DNA of 64,000 nt from Vibrio galatheae (lineage in GTDB: Bacteria > Pseudomonadota > Gammaproteobacteria > Enterobacterales > Vibrionaceae), in assembly GCF_000967545.1 (NCBI RefSeq), contig NZ_JXXV01000008.1, positions 1 to 64,000 of the forward strand, given 5' to 3'. The first letter of the stretch is position 1; the number at the start of each line of letters is the position of its first letter. The notes beneath the pieces were generated by a model that was not told the DNA's origin, made no database searches, and saw only the letters and a list, made by a program, of their open reading frames with translations. Position numbers and translations under genes: made by a program. Of the stretch, positions 18,743-27,909 are shown piece after piece.

Positions 18743-19600
18743 GTGAACACCGATCATTTTCATCATAAAGTCGGGGTGGGGTTACGCTCACCACACCTTG
18801 ATTATTTTAGCCAGCATAAACCTGCGCTTGCTTGGCTTGAAGTGCACAGTGAGAATTACTTTCAGCCCTATTCGGCTGAGCGTCAAACACTACGCCAGAT
18901 AGCCAACGACTATCAGATCAGCTGTCATGGGATTGGTCTCTCCCTTGGTAGCGTGGCACGTGTCAATCGCGACCATCTTAAACACCTGCAAAGCATGATT
19001 AACGAGCTCGAACCCTTTTTGGTCTCTGACCACTTAAGTTGGAGCGAAAATGGCGGCCACTATTTCAATGACCTATTGCCGCTGCCTTATACCGAAGAAG
19101 CCTTAGCGGTTTTTTGTCGTAATGTCTTGGAAGTGCAAGACACGCTACAACGCCCAATCCTGATCGAAAACCCTTCCAGTTACGTCAAGTTCAACCATTC
19201 CACCATCAACGAATGGGATTTTTTGACTGAAGTGCAACAGCGTACCGAGTGTCGTTTACTGCTGGATTTAAACAATATACATGTTTCGGCGTTCAACCAT
19301 GAATTTGACAGCCGACACTATCTCGATGCGATTCCCTCTCATGCCGTGGATGAAATTCATTTGGCAGGCTTTACCGTTAAACAGCTTGATGAGGGGGAGA
19401 TCTGGATTGACACTCACAGTCGTCCAGTCAGCGATGAAGTGTGGCAACTGTACCAATACTGGCTAGAAAACTACGGTGAAAGACACACACTGATCGAGTG
19501 GGATTTAGACATCCCGTCTCCTGAGGTGTTACTCGGCGAAGCTGCAAAAGCAAGCCATTACCTTGAGCAAAATCAAGGCTCGCGGAGGAAGGTCTCATGA
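18743..19600 (+). CDS. bufB: Multinuclear non-heme iron oxidase BufB (DUF692)
   Basis: 285 residues from a GTG at 18743 with AAGGAA 7 bp upstream; the open frame reaches back to a TTG at 18722 without a ribosome binding site. DUF692/MNIO enzymes are TIM barrels with two or three irons that oxidise peptide cysteines. Expected metal-ligand segments are present: VHSENYF (about 33-39), SCHGIGLSLGS, VSDHLSWSE (about 92-100), LIENPSSYV, LLLDLNNIHV, DEIHLAGF, DTHSRPVSDEVW and LIEWDLDIP. It should modify the Cys residues of the precursor encoded just upstream. Its stop overlaps bufC by 4 bp. Confidence 0.9.
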   Translation: MNTDHFHHKVGVGLRSPHLDYFSQHKPALAWLEVHSENYFQPYSAERQTLRQIANDYQISCHGIGLSLGSVARVNRDHLKHLQSMINELEPFLVSDHLSWSENGGHYFNDLLPLPYTEEALAVFCRNVLEVQDTLQRPILIENPSSYVKFNHSTINEWDFLTEVQQRTECRLLLDLNNIHVSAFNHEFDSRHYLDAIPSHAVDEIHLAGFTVKQLDEGEIWIDTHSRPVSDEVWQLYQYWLENYGERHTLIEWDLDIPSPEVLLGEAAKASHYLEQNQGSRRKVS

Positions 19601-20379
19601 CACTAGACTGCGCTCCGTCTCTTGCTGAGCTACAAAACACCTTTGCTAGAGCCTTGCACTACCAAGCGACCGGTGAGGATTGCGACATTCACAGCGGCAA
19701 TTTCACCGCAGATCAACGCATGCAGATTTACCGCAATAATTTCATTATTGGCCTCAGCGAAGTCCTGCAAGCGAGTTACCCTATGCTGCATGCATTGTGG
19801 GGAGAAGAATGTTTTGCGCAAGTCGCGCGTCAGCATGTGCTCAGCAACCCGTTAGAAAACGGTGATGTCAGCCATTATGGCCAATATTTTGATAAGACCA
19901 TCAAACGCTTCCCTGCCGTGGTTGAAGCGGCACCTTATAGTCTTGAAGTCGCTCGTTATGAGTGGCAAATCGACCTAGCTAGGCAGTTGAGCAATCAGCA
20001 AGATCAAGCTAGCGATCTACGTCCACTCGATCAACTAGCCCACGTTTCACCTCAAGATCAAGCGCGCATCCAACTGTTATTCAAACCTGGCGTGACCACT
20101 TTTCAGTCGTGTTACGCGCTGTTTTCGCTACAAGAAGCCATTAACACCAACAACTTCGACGATTTAAATCTAGAGCAAGCAGAACAGGGTATTGTGGTGA
20201 GTTCAGCACAAAGTGGCGTGTGGACATTAGCCCTAGATGAAGCCCCTTTTCAGCTCATCGAGCATCTGCAATCAGGCAAGACGCTTGGTGAAATTCCACC
20301 GTCACTACTGGGTCATTTGGATTGGTTAACTCAGCATCAATTGCTGGCTGGTTTTACGCTGACCGAATTAGGGGAATAA
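19597..20379 (+). CDS. bufC: BufC partner protein (DUF2063)
   Basis: 260 residues, DUF2063 family, often annotated as a putative DNA-binding protein because of its N-terminal helical domain (ALHYQATGEDCDIHSGNFTADQ). Next to DUF692 enzymes it is instead the partner that presents the precursor peptide to the oxidase. Visible family blocks are MQIYRNNFIIGLSEVLQASYP (about 45-65), LWGEECFAQVARQHV and the C-terminal winged-helix-like half. The ATG overlaps the bufB stop, so production is coupled. Confidence 0.86.
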   Translation: MTLDCAPSLAELQNTFARALHYQATGEDCDIHSGNFTADQRMQIYRNNFIIGLSEVLQASYPMLHALWGEECFAQVARQHVLSNPLENGDVSHYGQYFDKTIKRFPAVVEAAPYSLEVARYEWQIDLARQLSNQQDQASDLRPLDQLAHVSPQDQARIQLLFKPGVTTFQSCYALFSLQEAINTNNFDDLNLEQAEQGIVVSSAQSGVWTLALDEAPFQLIEHLQSGKTLGEIPPSLLGHLDWLTQHQLLAGFTLTELGE

Positions 20380-20380
20380 T

Positions 20381-20836
20381 ATGATGTCGCGTGTGATCAA
20401 CAATATGCTCGCTAGCTACGATAACTGGGTCAACACACTGCAAATGGGTGTAGTGCCACTACTTTTGCTGTTTTGCCGACTTTGGGTGGCATGGGTATTT
20501 TTTAATTCCGGGCTGACAAAAATTGCTTCGTGGGACAGTACCTTGTTTCTGTTTGAATACGAATATCAGGTACCGATCCTGCCGTGGGAGTTGGCCGCCT
20601 ATCTTGGTACTGGCGCAGAACTCGCTCTGCCCGTTTTTCTCGCTATCGGCTTAATGACACGTCCGATGGCTGCGATGCTGTTTGTGTTCAATATTTTCGC
20701 CGTCGTATCCTACCCGGCGTTGTGGGAAAAAGGCTTTTACGACCATCAGTTGTGGGGGCTAATGCTATTTATCGTTTGTGTTTGGGGAGCTGGCAGTTTG
20801 TCGCTAGATAAACTTCTGCGCGACAAATTGGTTTAG
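20381..20836 (+). CDS. DoxX-family membrane protein of the bufferin operon
   Basis: 151 residues with four hydrophobic segments: VVPLLLLFCRLWVAWVFFNSG, ILPWELAAYLGTGAELALPVF, MAAMLFVFNIFAVVSYPA and LWGLMLFIVCVWGAGSL. The motif RLWVAWVFFNSGLTKI is typical of DoxX proteins. Its start is one or two codons (ATGATG) after the bufC stop. DoxX genes regularly end bufferin operons; their role is unknown, perhaps redox or quinone related. The stop codon overlaps that of the opposite-strand lipoprotein gene. Confidence 0.85.
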   Translation: MMSRVINNMLASYDNWVNTLQMGVVPLLLLFCRLWVAWVFFNSGLTKIASWDSTLFLFEYEYQVPILPWELAAYLGTGAELALPVFLAIGLMTRPMAAMLFVFNIFAVVSYPALWEKGFYDHQLWGLMLFIVCVWGAGSLSLDKLLRDKLV

Positions 20837-21042
20837 TCTTCGCTCAAATCATCTTTGACTGAGTTGACCGCATCTCGTGAAGCGTGTCCGATGGCTTTCG
20901 TCGTATCGCGCGTCGCATGGCCAATCGCCGTGGTAACATCGCGAGTTGCGTGCCCCACTTCTGTACCTGCCTGCTTAAGCTCAGCGCACCCCGCGACAAC
21001 TATGAGCAAACCCGCAACCAGTAAAACTCTTTTCATCAGCAT
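20833..21042 (-). CDS. Small lipoprotein with three 11-residue repeats
   Basis: 69 residues from the ATG at 21042, which has GGAGG 5 bp upstream. A lipoprotein signal (MLMKRVLLVAGLLIVVAGC) has lipobox VAGC. The mature part contains three near-identical 11-residue units: VGHATRDVTTA, IGHATRDTTKA, IGHASRDAVNS, ending in a very acidic tail (KDDLSED). This looks like an amphipathic helical surface. Function unknown. The gene converges on doxX with a 4-bp overlap of the stop codons, and lies downstream of prlC behind a terminator. Confidence 0.8.
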   Translation of the reverse strand: MLMKRVLLVAGLLIVVAGCAELKQAGTEVGHATRDVTTAIGHATRDTTKAIGHASRDAVNSVKDDLSED

Positions 21043-21075
21043 AAAAACCTCCGCGTGCTTAATGGTTGGCATAAT

Positions 21076-21111
21076 AACAAAAACCGCCTCACTGTATCAG
21101 TGCGGCGGTTT
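21076..21111 (-). terminator. prlC terminator
   Basis: AAACCGCCGCACTG pairs with CAGTGAGGCGGTTT on the minus strand with a 3-nt loop and runs into TTTTTGTT. It separates prlC from the lipoprotein gene. Confidence 0.85.
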
Positions 21112-21136
21112 CGAATTAGCAAAACTATGACCTAAG

Positions 21137-23179
21137 TTAAGCTGCAATTCCCGAGTGACGCAGCAAAGCATCAATCTGTGGTTCACGACCACGGAAGCGC
21201 TTGAACAGTTCCATCGGCTCTTCGCTGCCACCCATTTCAAGAATATTGTTTAAGAAGCTTTGTCCGGTTTCGGTATTAAAGATGCCTTCTTCTTCAAAAC
21301 GTGAGAACGCATCAGAAGAGAGGACTTCAGCCCATAAGTAGCTGTAGTAACCCGCGCTGTAACCTCCAGCAAAGATATGGCTGAAGCTATGTGAGAAACG
21401 ATTCCATTCTAGGCTTGGCAACACCGCTACCTTAGATTTCACCTCGGCTAAAGTTTCTAATACTCGTGGTCCAACCTCTGGGTCAAACTCAGTGTGGAGA
21501 GTAAAGTCAAACAAGCCAAACTCTAACTGACGCAAAATAAACATCGCCGACTGGAAGTTTTTCGCCGCGAGCATTTTCTCTAGCATCTCTTTTGGTAGCG
21601 GCTCTCCGGTTTCATAGTGACCAGAAATAAACGCCAGCGCTTCTTCTTCCCAACACCAGTTTTCTAAGAACTGACTTGGCAACTCTACCGCATCCCAAGG
21701 CACACCGTTGATACCCGACACCGCCCCGGTATCCACTTGAGTTAACATATGGTGAATGCCATGACCGAACTCGTGGAACAGAGTCACGACTTCATCATGG
21801 GTAAATAACGCGGGTTTATCACCCACTGGGCGGTTGAAGTTACAGGTTAGGTACGCCACTGGCGTTTGCAGCTCGCCATTAGCATTAATACGGCGTACAC
21901 GGCATTCATCCATCCACGCCCCGCCACGTTTATGTTCACGAGCGTACAAATCAAGATAGAAGCTGCCACGCAGAGTGTTGTCGCCATCAAAAATGTCAAA
22001 GAAGCGCACGGACTCATGCCAAGTATCAACGCCTTCGCGCTCTTGTACTGTCATGCCAAACACGCGCTTTAGCACCTCAAACAGACCACTGACCGCTTTC
22101 GCTTCAGGGAAATAAGGACGCAGCTCTTCATCAGAGATCTGGAACAAGTGCTGCTTTTGTTTCTCGCTGTAGTAAGCGATATCCCATAAATTTAGCGCTT
22201 CAACACCAAATTCACTTTGCGCAAACTGGCGCAGCTCTTCAACTTCACGCTCACCTTGTGGTTTTGCTTTATTGGCTAAATCATTAAGGAAACTCAAGAC
22301 CTGAGAAGGGTTCTCTGCCATCTTAGTCGCCAGAGATTTTTCACTGTAGGTGTTGAAACCGAGCATACGTGCGATTTCATGGCGCAGTTTAAGCTGTTCG
22401 TTGATGATCTCGGTATTGTCCCATTCACCAGCTTTTGGACCACGATCAGATGCTCGAGTCACATACGCTTCGTAAAGCTCTTTACGCAGTTCTTGGTTAT
22501 CGCAGTATGTCATCACAGGTAAGTAGGATGGGATATCCAGTGTTAACAAGTAGCCATCAAGCTCTTTCGCTTGTGCTGCTGCTTTCGCCGCCGCCAATGC
22601 AGACTCTGGCATGCCCGCCAAATCTTTCTCGTCGGTGACATGCTTGCTCCAACCCATAGTCGCATCTAGGACGTTGTTGGAGAATTTAGAGCCGAGCTCC
22701 GACATACGCTTACTGATCTCGCCGTAACGATGCTGTTGATCAGCAGGAAGACCAATGCCCGACAGTTCAAAATCACGTAACGAGTCGGTGATGGTTTTCT
22801 TCTGCGCCTGACTCAAACAATCAAACTCCTTGCTCGCTTTGATTGCTTTGTAGGCATCAAACAAGCCTTTGTGCTGGCCAACCCAAGTGCCATATTCTGA
22901 TAATAGCGGTAAGCAACTTTCATACGCTTCGCGCAACTCATCACTGTTCATCACCGAATTCAAATGGCTGACCGGAGACCAGATACGGCTTAATCTATCA
23001 TCCACTTCTTCTATCGGAGCAACTACGTTTTGCCATGACGGTTGCGTATTACCTTCTAACACAGAATCAATCTTAGCGCGGCAATCGGCGATCACCTGCT
23101 CGACAGCTGGCTCAACGTGCTCCGGTTTGATATCTGAAAACGGGGGCAAATCGGTAAAGCTAAGCAGTGGGTTGGACAT
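21137..23179 (-). CDS. prlC: Oligopeptidase A
   Basis: 680 residues, exactly the E. coli length. PrlC/OpdA is an M3-family zinc peptidase that degrades cytoplasmic oligopeptides and signal peptides. The zinc site HEFGHGIHH is present (about residues 468-476), with downstream Glu in SQFLENWCWEEEAL and the C-terminal block FAGGYSAGYYSYLWAEVLS. It is divergent from rlmJ, whose upstream region holds both promoters. Confidence 0.96.
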   Translation of the reverse strand: MSNPLLSFTDLPPFSDIKPEHVEPAVEQVIADCRAKIDSVLEGNTQPSWQNVVAPIEEVDDRLSRIWSPVSHLNSVMNSDELREAYESCLPLLSEYGTWVGQHKGLFDAYKAIKASKEFDCLSQAQKKTITDSLRDFELSGIGLPADQQHRYGEISKRMSELGSKFSNNVLDATMGWSKHVTDEKDLAGMPESALAAAKAAAQAKELDGYLLTLDIPSYLPVMTYCDNQELRKELYEAYVTRASDRGPKAGEWDNTEIINEQLKLRHEIARMLGFNTYSEKSLATKMAENPSQVLSFLNDLANKAKPQGEREVEELRQFAQSEFGVEALNLWDIAYYSEKQKQHLFQISDEELRPYFPEAKAVSGLFEVLKRVFGMTVQEREGVDTWHESVRFFDIFDGDNTLRGSFYLDLYAREHKRGGAWMDECRVRRINANGELQTPVAYLTCNFNRPVGDKPALFTHDEVVTLFHEFGHGIHHMLTQVDTGAVSGINGVPWDAVELPSQFLENWCWEEEALAFISGHYETGEPLPKEMLEKMLAAKNFQSAMFILRQLEFGLFDFTLHTEFDPEVGPRVLETLAEVKSKVAVLPSLEWNRFSHSFSHIFAGGYSAGYYSYLWAEVLSSDAFSRFEEEGIFNTETGQSFLNNILEMGGSEEPMELFKRFRGREPQIDALLRHSGIAA

Positions 23180-23396
23180 AAATCATTCCTTTTGTTGGCA
23201 AGCGAACTAGCGGGTTCGTCTGTTTCGTATATTCAACGTCTTATAGACTAAATATAGGTTCGATCTGGATATTTCAATAGAAGACGGTGGCTAAGTTGTC
23301 GCTAAATGCGAGCATCGCTTTGCCACTGGGTATATAATCAGCGAATTGTTCGTCCTAACTTCAATATGGTTTAAACACCATTTCGAGAGAGTCATT

Positions 23397-24236
23397 TTGT
23401 TAAGTTACCGCCACAGTTTTCACGCGGGCAACCATGCCGACGTGATTAAACACATCGTTCAAAGCCTTATTCTTAACTCTCTTAAACAGAAAGAGAAACC
23501 GTTTGTTTACCACGATACACACTCTGGTGTTGGTCGCTATGATTTGACCCATGAATGGTCAGAAAAGACCAGCGAGTACAAACAAGGTATCGCTCGTGTC
23601 TGGCAACAAAATGAAATTCCTGCAGAAATTCAAAGTTACTTAGACGCGATAAAAGTCCTCAATAACGGTGATTCATTACGTTACTACCCTGGTTCTCCAC
23701 GCGTAGCACGTGCTCACTTACGCCCACAGGATCGCATGGTGCTGACGGAGCTGCATCCGAGTGATTACCCCTTACTCGAACAAGAATTCCACCGTGATCG
23801 TCAAGTCAGCATCTTTAAAGAAGATGGCTTTAAGCGCCTCAAAGCGAGCTTACCGCCGCAAGAGCGCCGTGGTTTAGTCCTCATCGATCCGCCTTACGAA
23901 TTAGCCAAAGAGTACCGTGACGTGGTTCAGGCCATCTATCAAAGCTACAAGCGCTGGGCAACTGGGATCTACGCAATTTGGTACCCTGTGGTTAATCGCT
24001 ACGATATTGAAGACATGATTGAAGGGCTGCAAGGCCTTGGCATTAGTAAGATTCTGCAAATAGAGCTCGGTGTTGCCCCCGATACCAATGAACGCGGAAT
24101 GACAGCATCAGGCATGATTGTCATCAACCCGCCATGGAAGCTTGAAAGCCAGATGAACGAAATTCTTCCGTTTTTAAAACAAGCGATTGCGCCGGCAACC
24201 GGTCACTTTAAAGTGGAATGGATTGTTCCCGAATAA
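23397..24236 (+). CDS. rlmJ: 23S rRNA (adenine(2030)-N6)-methyltransferase RlmJ
   Basis: 279 residues from a TTG at 23397, preceded by GAGAGAG. This start gives the canonical N terminus (M)LSYRHSFHAGNHADVIKH; the frame upstream does not resemble the family. RlmJ methylates A2030 of 23S rRNA. The catalytic motif IV is IDPPYE (about 165-170) and SAM-binding parts include HDTHSGVGRYDL. The neighbourhood prlC-rlmJ-gorA is the same as in E. coli. Confidence 0.94.
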   Translation: MLSYRHSFHAGNHADVIKHIVQSLILNSLKQKEKPFVYHDTHSGVGRYDLTHEWSEKTSEYKQGIARVWQQNEIPAEIQSYLDAIKVLNNGDSLRYYPGSPRVARAHLRPQDRMVLTELHPSDYPLLEQEFHRDRQVSIFKEDGFKRLKASLPPQERRGLVLIDPPYELAKEYRDVVQAIYQSYKRWATGIYAIWYPVVNRYDIEDMIEGLQGLGISKILQIELGVAPDTNERGMTASGMIVINPPWKLESQMNEILPFLKQAIAPATGHFKVEWIVPE

Positions 24237-24244
24237 ACCATCCG

Positions 24245-24277
24245 AGATAAAGCAGAGGCCTGCGACTCTGCTTTATC
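24245..24277 (+). terminator. rlmJ hairpin terminator
   Basis: GATAAAGCAGAG pairs with CTCTGCTTTATC around an 8-nt loop directly after the rlmJ stop. The following sequence is only moderately T-rich. Confidence 0.65.
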
Positions 24278-24439
24278 GCTATTTGTCATAACCCTGCTCA
24301 CTTTTTCTCATTGGGAAATCGTTCAGAGTCGATTTATGATAGACGACAAGGACAGCTGTGAGGTATGGATTGAGTTCGCACGAATTCATCCCTATATACT
24401 CATGTAGCGATCAATAAATTAATAAGCTCGGAGAAAGTA

Positions 24440-25795
24440 ATGGCGACTCATTTTGATTACATCTGTATTGGCGGCGGCAGCGGCGGTATCGCATCAGCTA
24501 ACCGCGCTGCTATGTATGGCGCAAAAGTAGCACTGATTGAAGCTCAAGACCTAGGCGGCACTTGTGTCAACGTCGGTTGTGTACCGAAAAAGGTCATGTG
24601 GCACGGCGCGCAAATCGCTGAAGCAATGAATCTATACGCTGAAGATTACGGCTTCGATGTAGATGTAAAAGGTTTCGATTGGGGCAAATTGGTCGAGAGT
24701 CGTCAGGCTTACATTGGTCGCATCCACCAATCTTATGATCGCGTTCTTGGCAATAACAAGGTCAATGTGATTCGCGGCTTTGCCAAGTTTGTCGATGAGA
24801 AAACCGTCGAAGTCAATGGTGAACACTACACAGCTGATCACATCCTGATCGCCGTGGGTGGTCGTCCAACTATCCCTAATATTCCTGGCGCTGAGTACGG
24901 TATTGACTCAAACGGCTTCTTCGATCTCGCCGAGCAACCAAAACGCGTAGCCGTTGTTGGCGCGGGCTACATCGCAGTAGAAATCGCTGGCGTACTGCAT
25001 GCGCTAGGTACAGAAACGCACCTATTTGTGCGTAAAGAGTCCCCGCTACGCAGCTTTGACCCAATGATCATCGAGACGTTAGTTGAGGTAATGGATGCAG
25101 AAGGGCCAAAACTGCACACCCATTCTGTACCAAAAGAAATCGTTAAAGAAGCAGACGGCAGCCTGACTCTGCATCTAGAAAACGGCGAGAGCCAAAACGT
25201 TGACCAGCTAATCTGGGCGATCGGTCGTCACCCTGCAACGGATGCGATCAACCTAGCGTCAACTGGCGTAGCAACCAATGACAAAGGCTATATCAAAGTT
25301 GATGAGTTCCAACAAACGAATGTGTCTGGTATCTACTGTGTTGGCGACATCATGGAAGGCGGCATTGAGCTGACTCCTGTCGCGGTTAAAGCAGGTCGTC
25401 AACTGTCTGAGCGTTTGTTTAATAACAAGCCAAACGCAAAAATGGATTACAACCTAGTTCCAACTGTGGTATTCAGCCACCCACCTATCGGTACTATTGG
25501 CCTAACGACTCAAGAAGCGGAAGAGAAGTACGGTAAAGACAATATCAAAGTCTATACCTCTGGCTTTACCGCGATGTACACGGCTGTAACTAAGCACCGT
25601 CAGCCATGTAAAATGAAACTGGTTTGTGCAGGTGAAGAAGAGACGGTTGTGGGCTTGCACGGTATTGGTTTCACCGTCGATGAAATGATTCAAGGTTTTG
25701 GCGTTGCGATGAAGATGGGCGCAACCAAAGCAGACTTCGACTCTGTAGTGGCAATCCACCCAACGGGCAGCGAAGAGTTCGTTACCATGAGATAA
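24440..25795 (+). CDS. gorA: Glutathione reductase
   Basis: 451 residues (E. coli 450). It reduces oxidised glutathione with NADPH. FAD-binding [18 protein letters not shown] (about 11-28), the redox-active disulfide [13 protein letters not shown] (about 40-52), the NADPH site [17 protein letters not shown] with downstream Arg ([14 protein letters not shown]), and the C-terminal [12 protein letters not shown] with the active-site His are all present. Transcribed alone with ATG preceded by GGAGAAAG. Confidence 0.97.
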   Translation: MATHFDYICIGGGSGGIASANRAAMYGAKVALIEAQDLGGTCVNVGCVPKKVMWHGAQIAEAMNLYAEDYGFDVDVKGFDWGKLVESRQAYIGRIHQSYDRVLGNNKVNVIRGFAKFVDEKTVEVNGEHYTADHILIAVGGRPTIPNIPGAEYGIDSNGFFDLAEQPKRVAVVGAGYIAVEIAGVLHALGTETHLFVRKESPLRSFDPMIIETLVEVMDAEGPKLHTHSVPKEIVKEADGSLTLHLENGESQNVDQLIWAIGRHPATDAINLASTGVATNDKGYIKVDEFQQTNVSGIYCVGDIMEGGIELTPVAVKAGRQLSERLFNNKPNAKMDYNLVPTVVFSHPPIGTIGLTTQEAEEKYGKDNIKVYTSGFTAMYTAVTKHRQPCKMKLVCAGEEETVVGLHGIGFTVDEMIQGFGVAMKMGATKADFDSVVAIHPTGSEEFVTMR

Positions 25796-25856
25796 ACTCA
25801 TTTATATTCAGAACCTTATTTAAGTTTTCACATTGAATATAACGTAATCAAAATAG

Positions 25857-25892
25857 ATAAGGGCGATACCTAGGTATCGCCCTTATTTTTAT
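25857..25892. terminator. Palindromic terminator after gorA
   Basis: A 30-bp perfect palindrome (ATAAGGGCGATACC with its complement) followed by TTTTTATTT. It serves gorA and probably also the convergent ABC gene. Confidence 0.85.
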
Positions 25893-25939
25893 TTCGCCCC
25901 AAGGTTTACATCCTTCTGGCACAAGTGGCTAAGTCACAA

Positions 25940-27763
25940 TCAGTGAATAAACCCACCCGTCTGATGCTGCCATAGCTGGGCGTAAACCCCACCGAGTTCA
26001 AGTAGCTGTTGATGTGAGCCTTGCTCGATGATTTTACCTTGGTCCATAACGATTAAGCGATCCATCGCCGCGATCGTTGACAGGCGGTGAGCAATCGCAA
26101 TGACGGTTTTACCTTGCATCAGAACATCTAGATTCTCTTGAATCGCTGACTCAACTTCAGAGTCTAGGGCTGATGTCGCCTCATCCATGATAAGTATTGG
26201 CGCATTTTTCAGTAGTACTCGGGCAATAGCGACACGTTGGCGTTGACCACCAGACAGCTTGACTCCTCGCTCCCCAACTTCAACGTCATAGCCAGAGTTA
26301 CCCTGCTCATCTTTCAACTCAGCAATAAACTCGTGCGCGTGAGCTTTTTGCGCGGCTTCAATCACAGCTTCCATTGACGCATCTGGGTTGCCATACAAGA
26401 TGTTCTCTTTAATAGAGCGATGCAGCAATGAGGTGTCTTGGGTGATCATGCCTATGTGCTGGCGCAATGACTCTTGCTCGACTTGAGAAATATCTTGCCC
26501 ATCAATACGAATCGTTCCGCTGTTAACATCATAAAAACGCAGCAGCAGGTTAACCAAGGTTGACTTACCGGCACCAGAGCGGCCAACAATACCAACTTTC
26601 TCACCCGGTTTGATGTTCAAATCCAGCTTCTCGAACACCGCCTTCTCGTCATTGTAATTGAAGCCAACCTGATCAAAGTGAATGTCGCCTTGGGTGATTT
26701 GCATTGGCTTGGCATTGGGCACATCTTTGACTTCGACATCATTTGAAATGGTGTTGATACCATCAACAACGGTACCTATATTCTCAAACAGTGCGCTCAC
26801 TTCCCACATGATCCACTTCGACATCCCCTGAACGCGCAAAGCGATACTGATACCCACCGCGATACCCCCAATGGTCACTGCTGCATCCAGCCACAGTAAA
26901 ACGGACAACACGCTAATAGAAAGCAATAGTACGTAGTTCAATACATCCACACTCAACAGTAAGCAGGTAACCATGCGCATCTGGCGATATACGGTCTGCA
27001 AAAACTGCTTCATGCTACTTTCGGCATAATCCAACTCACGCTGAGAGTGAGCAAACAATTTGACGGTAGAAATGTTGGTGTATGAGTCAACAATACGCCC
27101 TGTCATCACCGAACGCGCATCGGCTTGGTCAGTCGCCACTTGCTTCATTTTAGGGATGAAATAGAACTGGATCACTATGTACAAGCACAGCCATACCACA
27201 ATTGGCAGCATCAACAGAATGTCCGATTCCCCGACCATCCAGATCATCGACAGGAAATAAACCGTGATATAAACCAGCACATCCACCAGCTTCATGACGG
27301 TTTCTCGAACGGCAAGCGCACTCTGCATGACCTTAGTCGCCACGCGACCAGCAAAGTCGCGCTGGAAAAAGCCCACCGCTTGCTTGAGCAAATAACGGTG
27401 AATCATCCAGCGAATCGACATTGGGTAGTTACCCAGCAGCGACTGGTGCATGATCATGGAGTGCAATATACCAAGCAGCGGCATAACAACCACAACCAAG
27501 CCCATCATCATCAACATGCGATCGCCCTGATCTTGCCAGAACGTAGCGCGTTCTTGGTTGGCTAAGATATCAACCAACTCCCCCATGTATCGCAACAGCG
27601 TTACTTCGGTAATGGCGATCAAGGCGCTCAACACCGCCATCACAGCCAAAGGCAGCTCAAAGCCCCGAGTGTAGAAGCGACAAAAGCCGAATAGGGTTTT
27701 CGGCGGCTTAGCCGTCTCTATTTTAGGAAAGGGTTGGGTCAGTTTTTCAAACCAATTAAACAT
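25940..27763 (-). CDS. ABC exporter, fused permease-ATPase
   Basis: 607 residues. The N-terminal half has six membrane helices of the type-I exporter (LAVMAVLSALIAITEVTLL, MMMGLVVVVMPLLGILHSM, VLVYITVYFLSMIWM, LPIVVWLCLYIVIQFYF and others). The C-terminal ATPase has Walker A GRSGAGKST (about 390), Q-loop MITQDTSLL, signature LSGGQRQR (about 493), Walker B ILIMDEATSALD and H-loop IAIAHRLST. It resembles MsbA/YddA-like exporters and probably works as a homodimer. Substrate unknown. Divergent from fhuA. Confidence 0.88.
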   Translation of the reverse strand: MFNWFEKLTQPFPKIETAKPPKTLFGFCRFYTRGFELPLAVMAVLSALIAITEVTLLRYMGELVDILANQERATFWQDQGDRMLMMMGLVVVVMPLLGILHSMIMHQSLLGNYPMSIRWMIHRYLLKQAVGFFQRDFAGRVATKVMQSALAVRETVMKLVDVLVYITVYFLSMIWMVGESDILLMLPIVVWLCLYIVIQFYFIPKMKQVATDQADARSVMTGRIVDSYTNISTVKLFAHSQRELDYAESSMKQFLQTVYRQMRMVTCLLLSVDVLNYVLLLSISVLSVLLWLDAAVTIGGIAVGISIALRVQGMSKWIMWEVSALFENIGTVVDGINTISNDVEVKDVPNAKPMQITQGDIHFDQVGFNYNDEKAVFEKLDLNIKPGEKVGIVGRSGAGKSTLVNLLLRFYDVNSGTIRIDGQDISQVEQESLRQHIGMITQDTSLLHRSIKENILYGNPDASMEAVIEAAQKAHAHEFIAELKDEQGNSGYDVEVGERGVKLSGGQRQRVAIARVLLKNAPILIMDEATSALDSEVESAIQENLDVLMQGKTVIAIAHRLSTIAAMDRLIVMDQGKIIEQGSHQQLLELGGVYAQLWQHQTGGFIH

Positions 27764-27810
27764 AGTGGTAATTCAAGTCTGGAAAATAAATTTGTGCCCC
27801 TTGTACTATC

Positions 27811-27841
27811 TTTTGACAGAAAAGTCAGTACAATGTCAAAA
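27811..27841. promoter_or_regulatory. Inverted repeat upstream of fhuA
   Basis: TTTTGACA and TGTCAAAA are perfect inverted copies 15 bp apart, between divergent ABC and fhuA genes. Could bind a dimeric regulator; the left arm also supplies a TTGACA. Confidence 0.45.
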
Positions 27842-27855
27842 ATAAAAGAAGAAAC

Positions 27856-27874
27856 GATAACAATTACCATTAAG
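27856..27874. promoter_or_regulatory. Fur-like box upstream of fhuA
   Basis: GATAACAATTACCATTAAG agrees with about two thirds of the 19-bp Fur consensus, including the GATAA start and the CATTA end. Located about 35 bp before the receptor gene, so iron repression of the operon is expected. Confidence 0.65.
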
Positions 27875-27909
27875 CTTACTATTTAGATATGACTGTCGGG
27901 AATACAATC

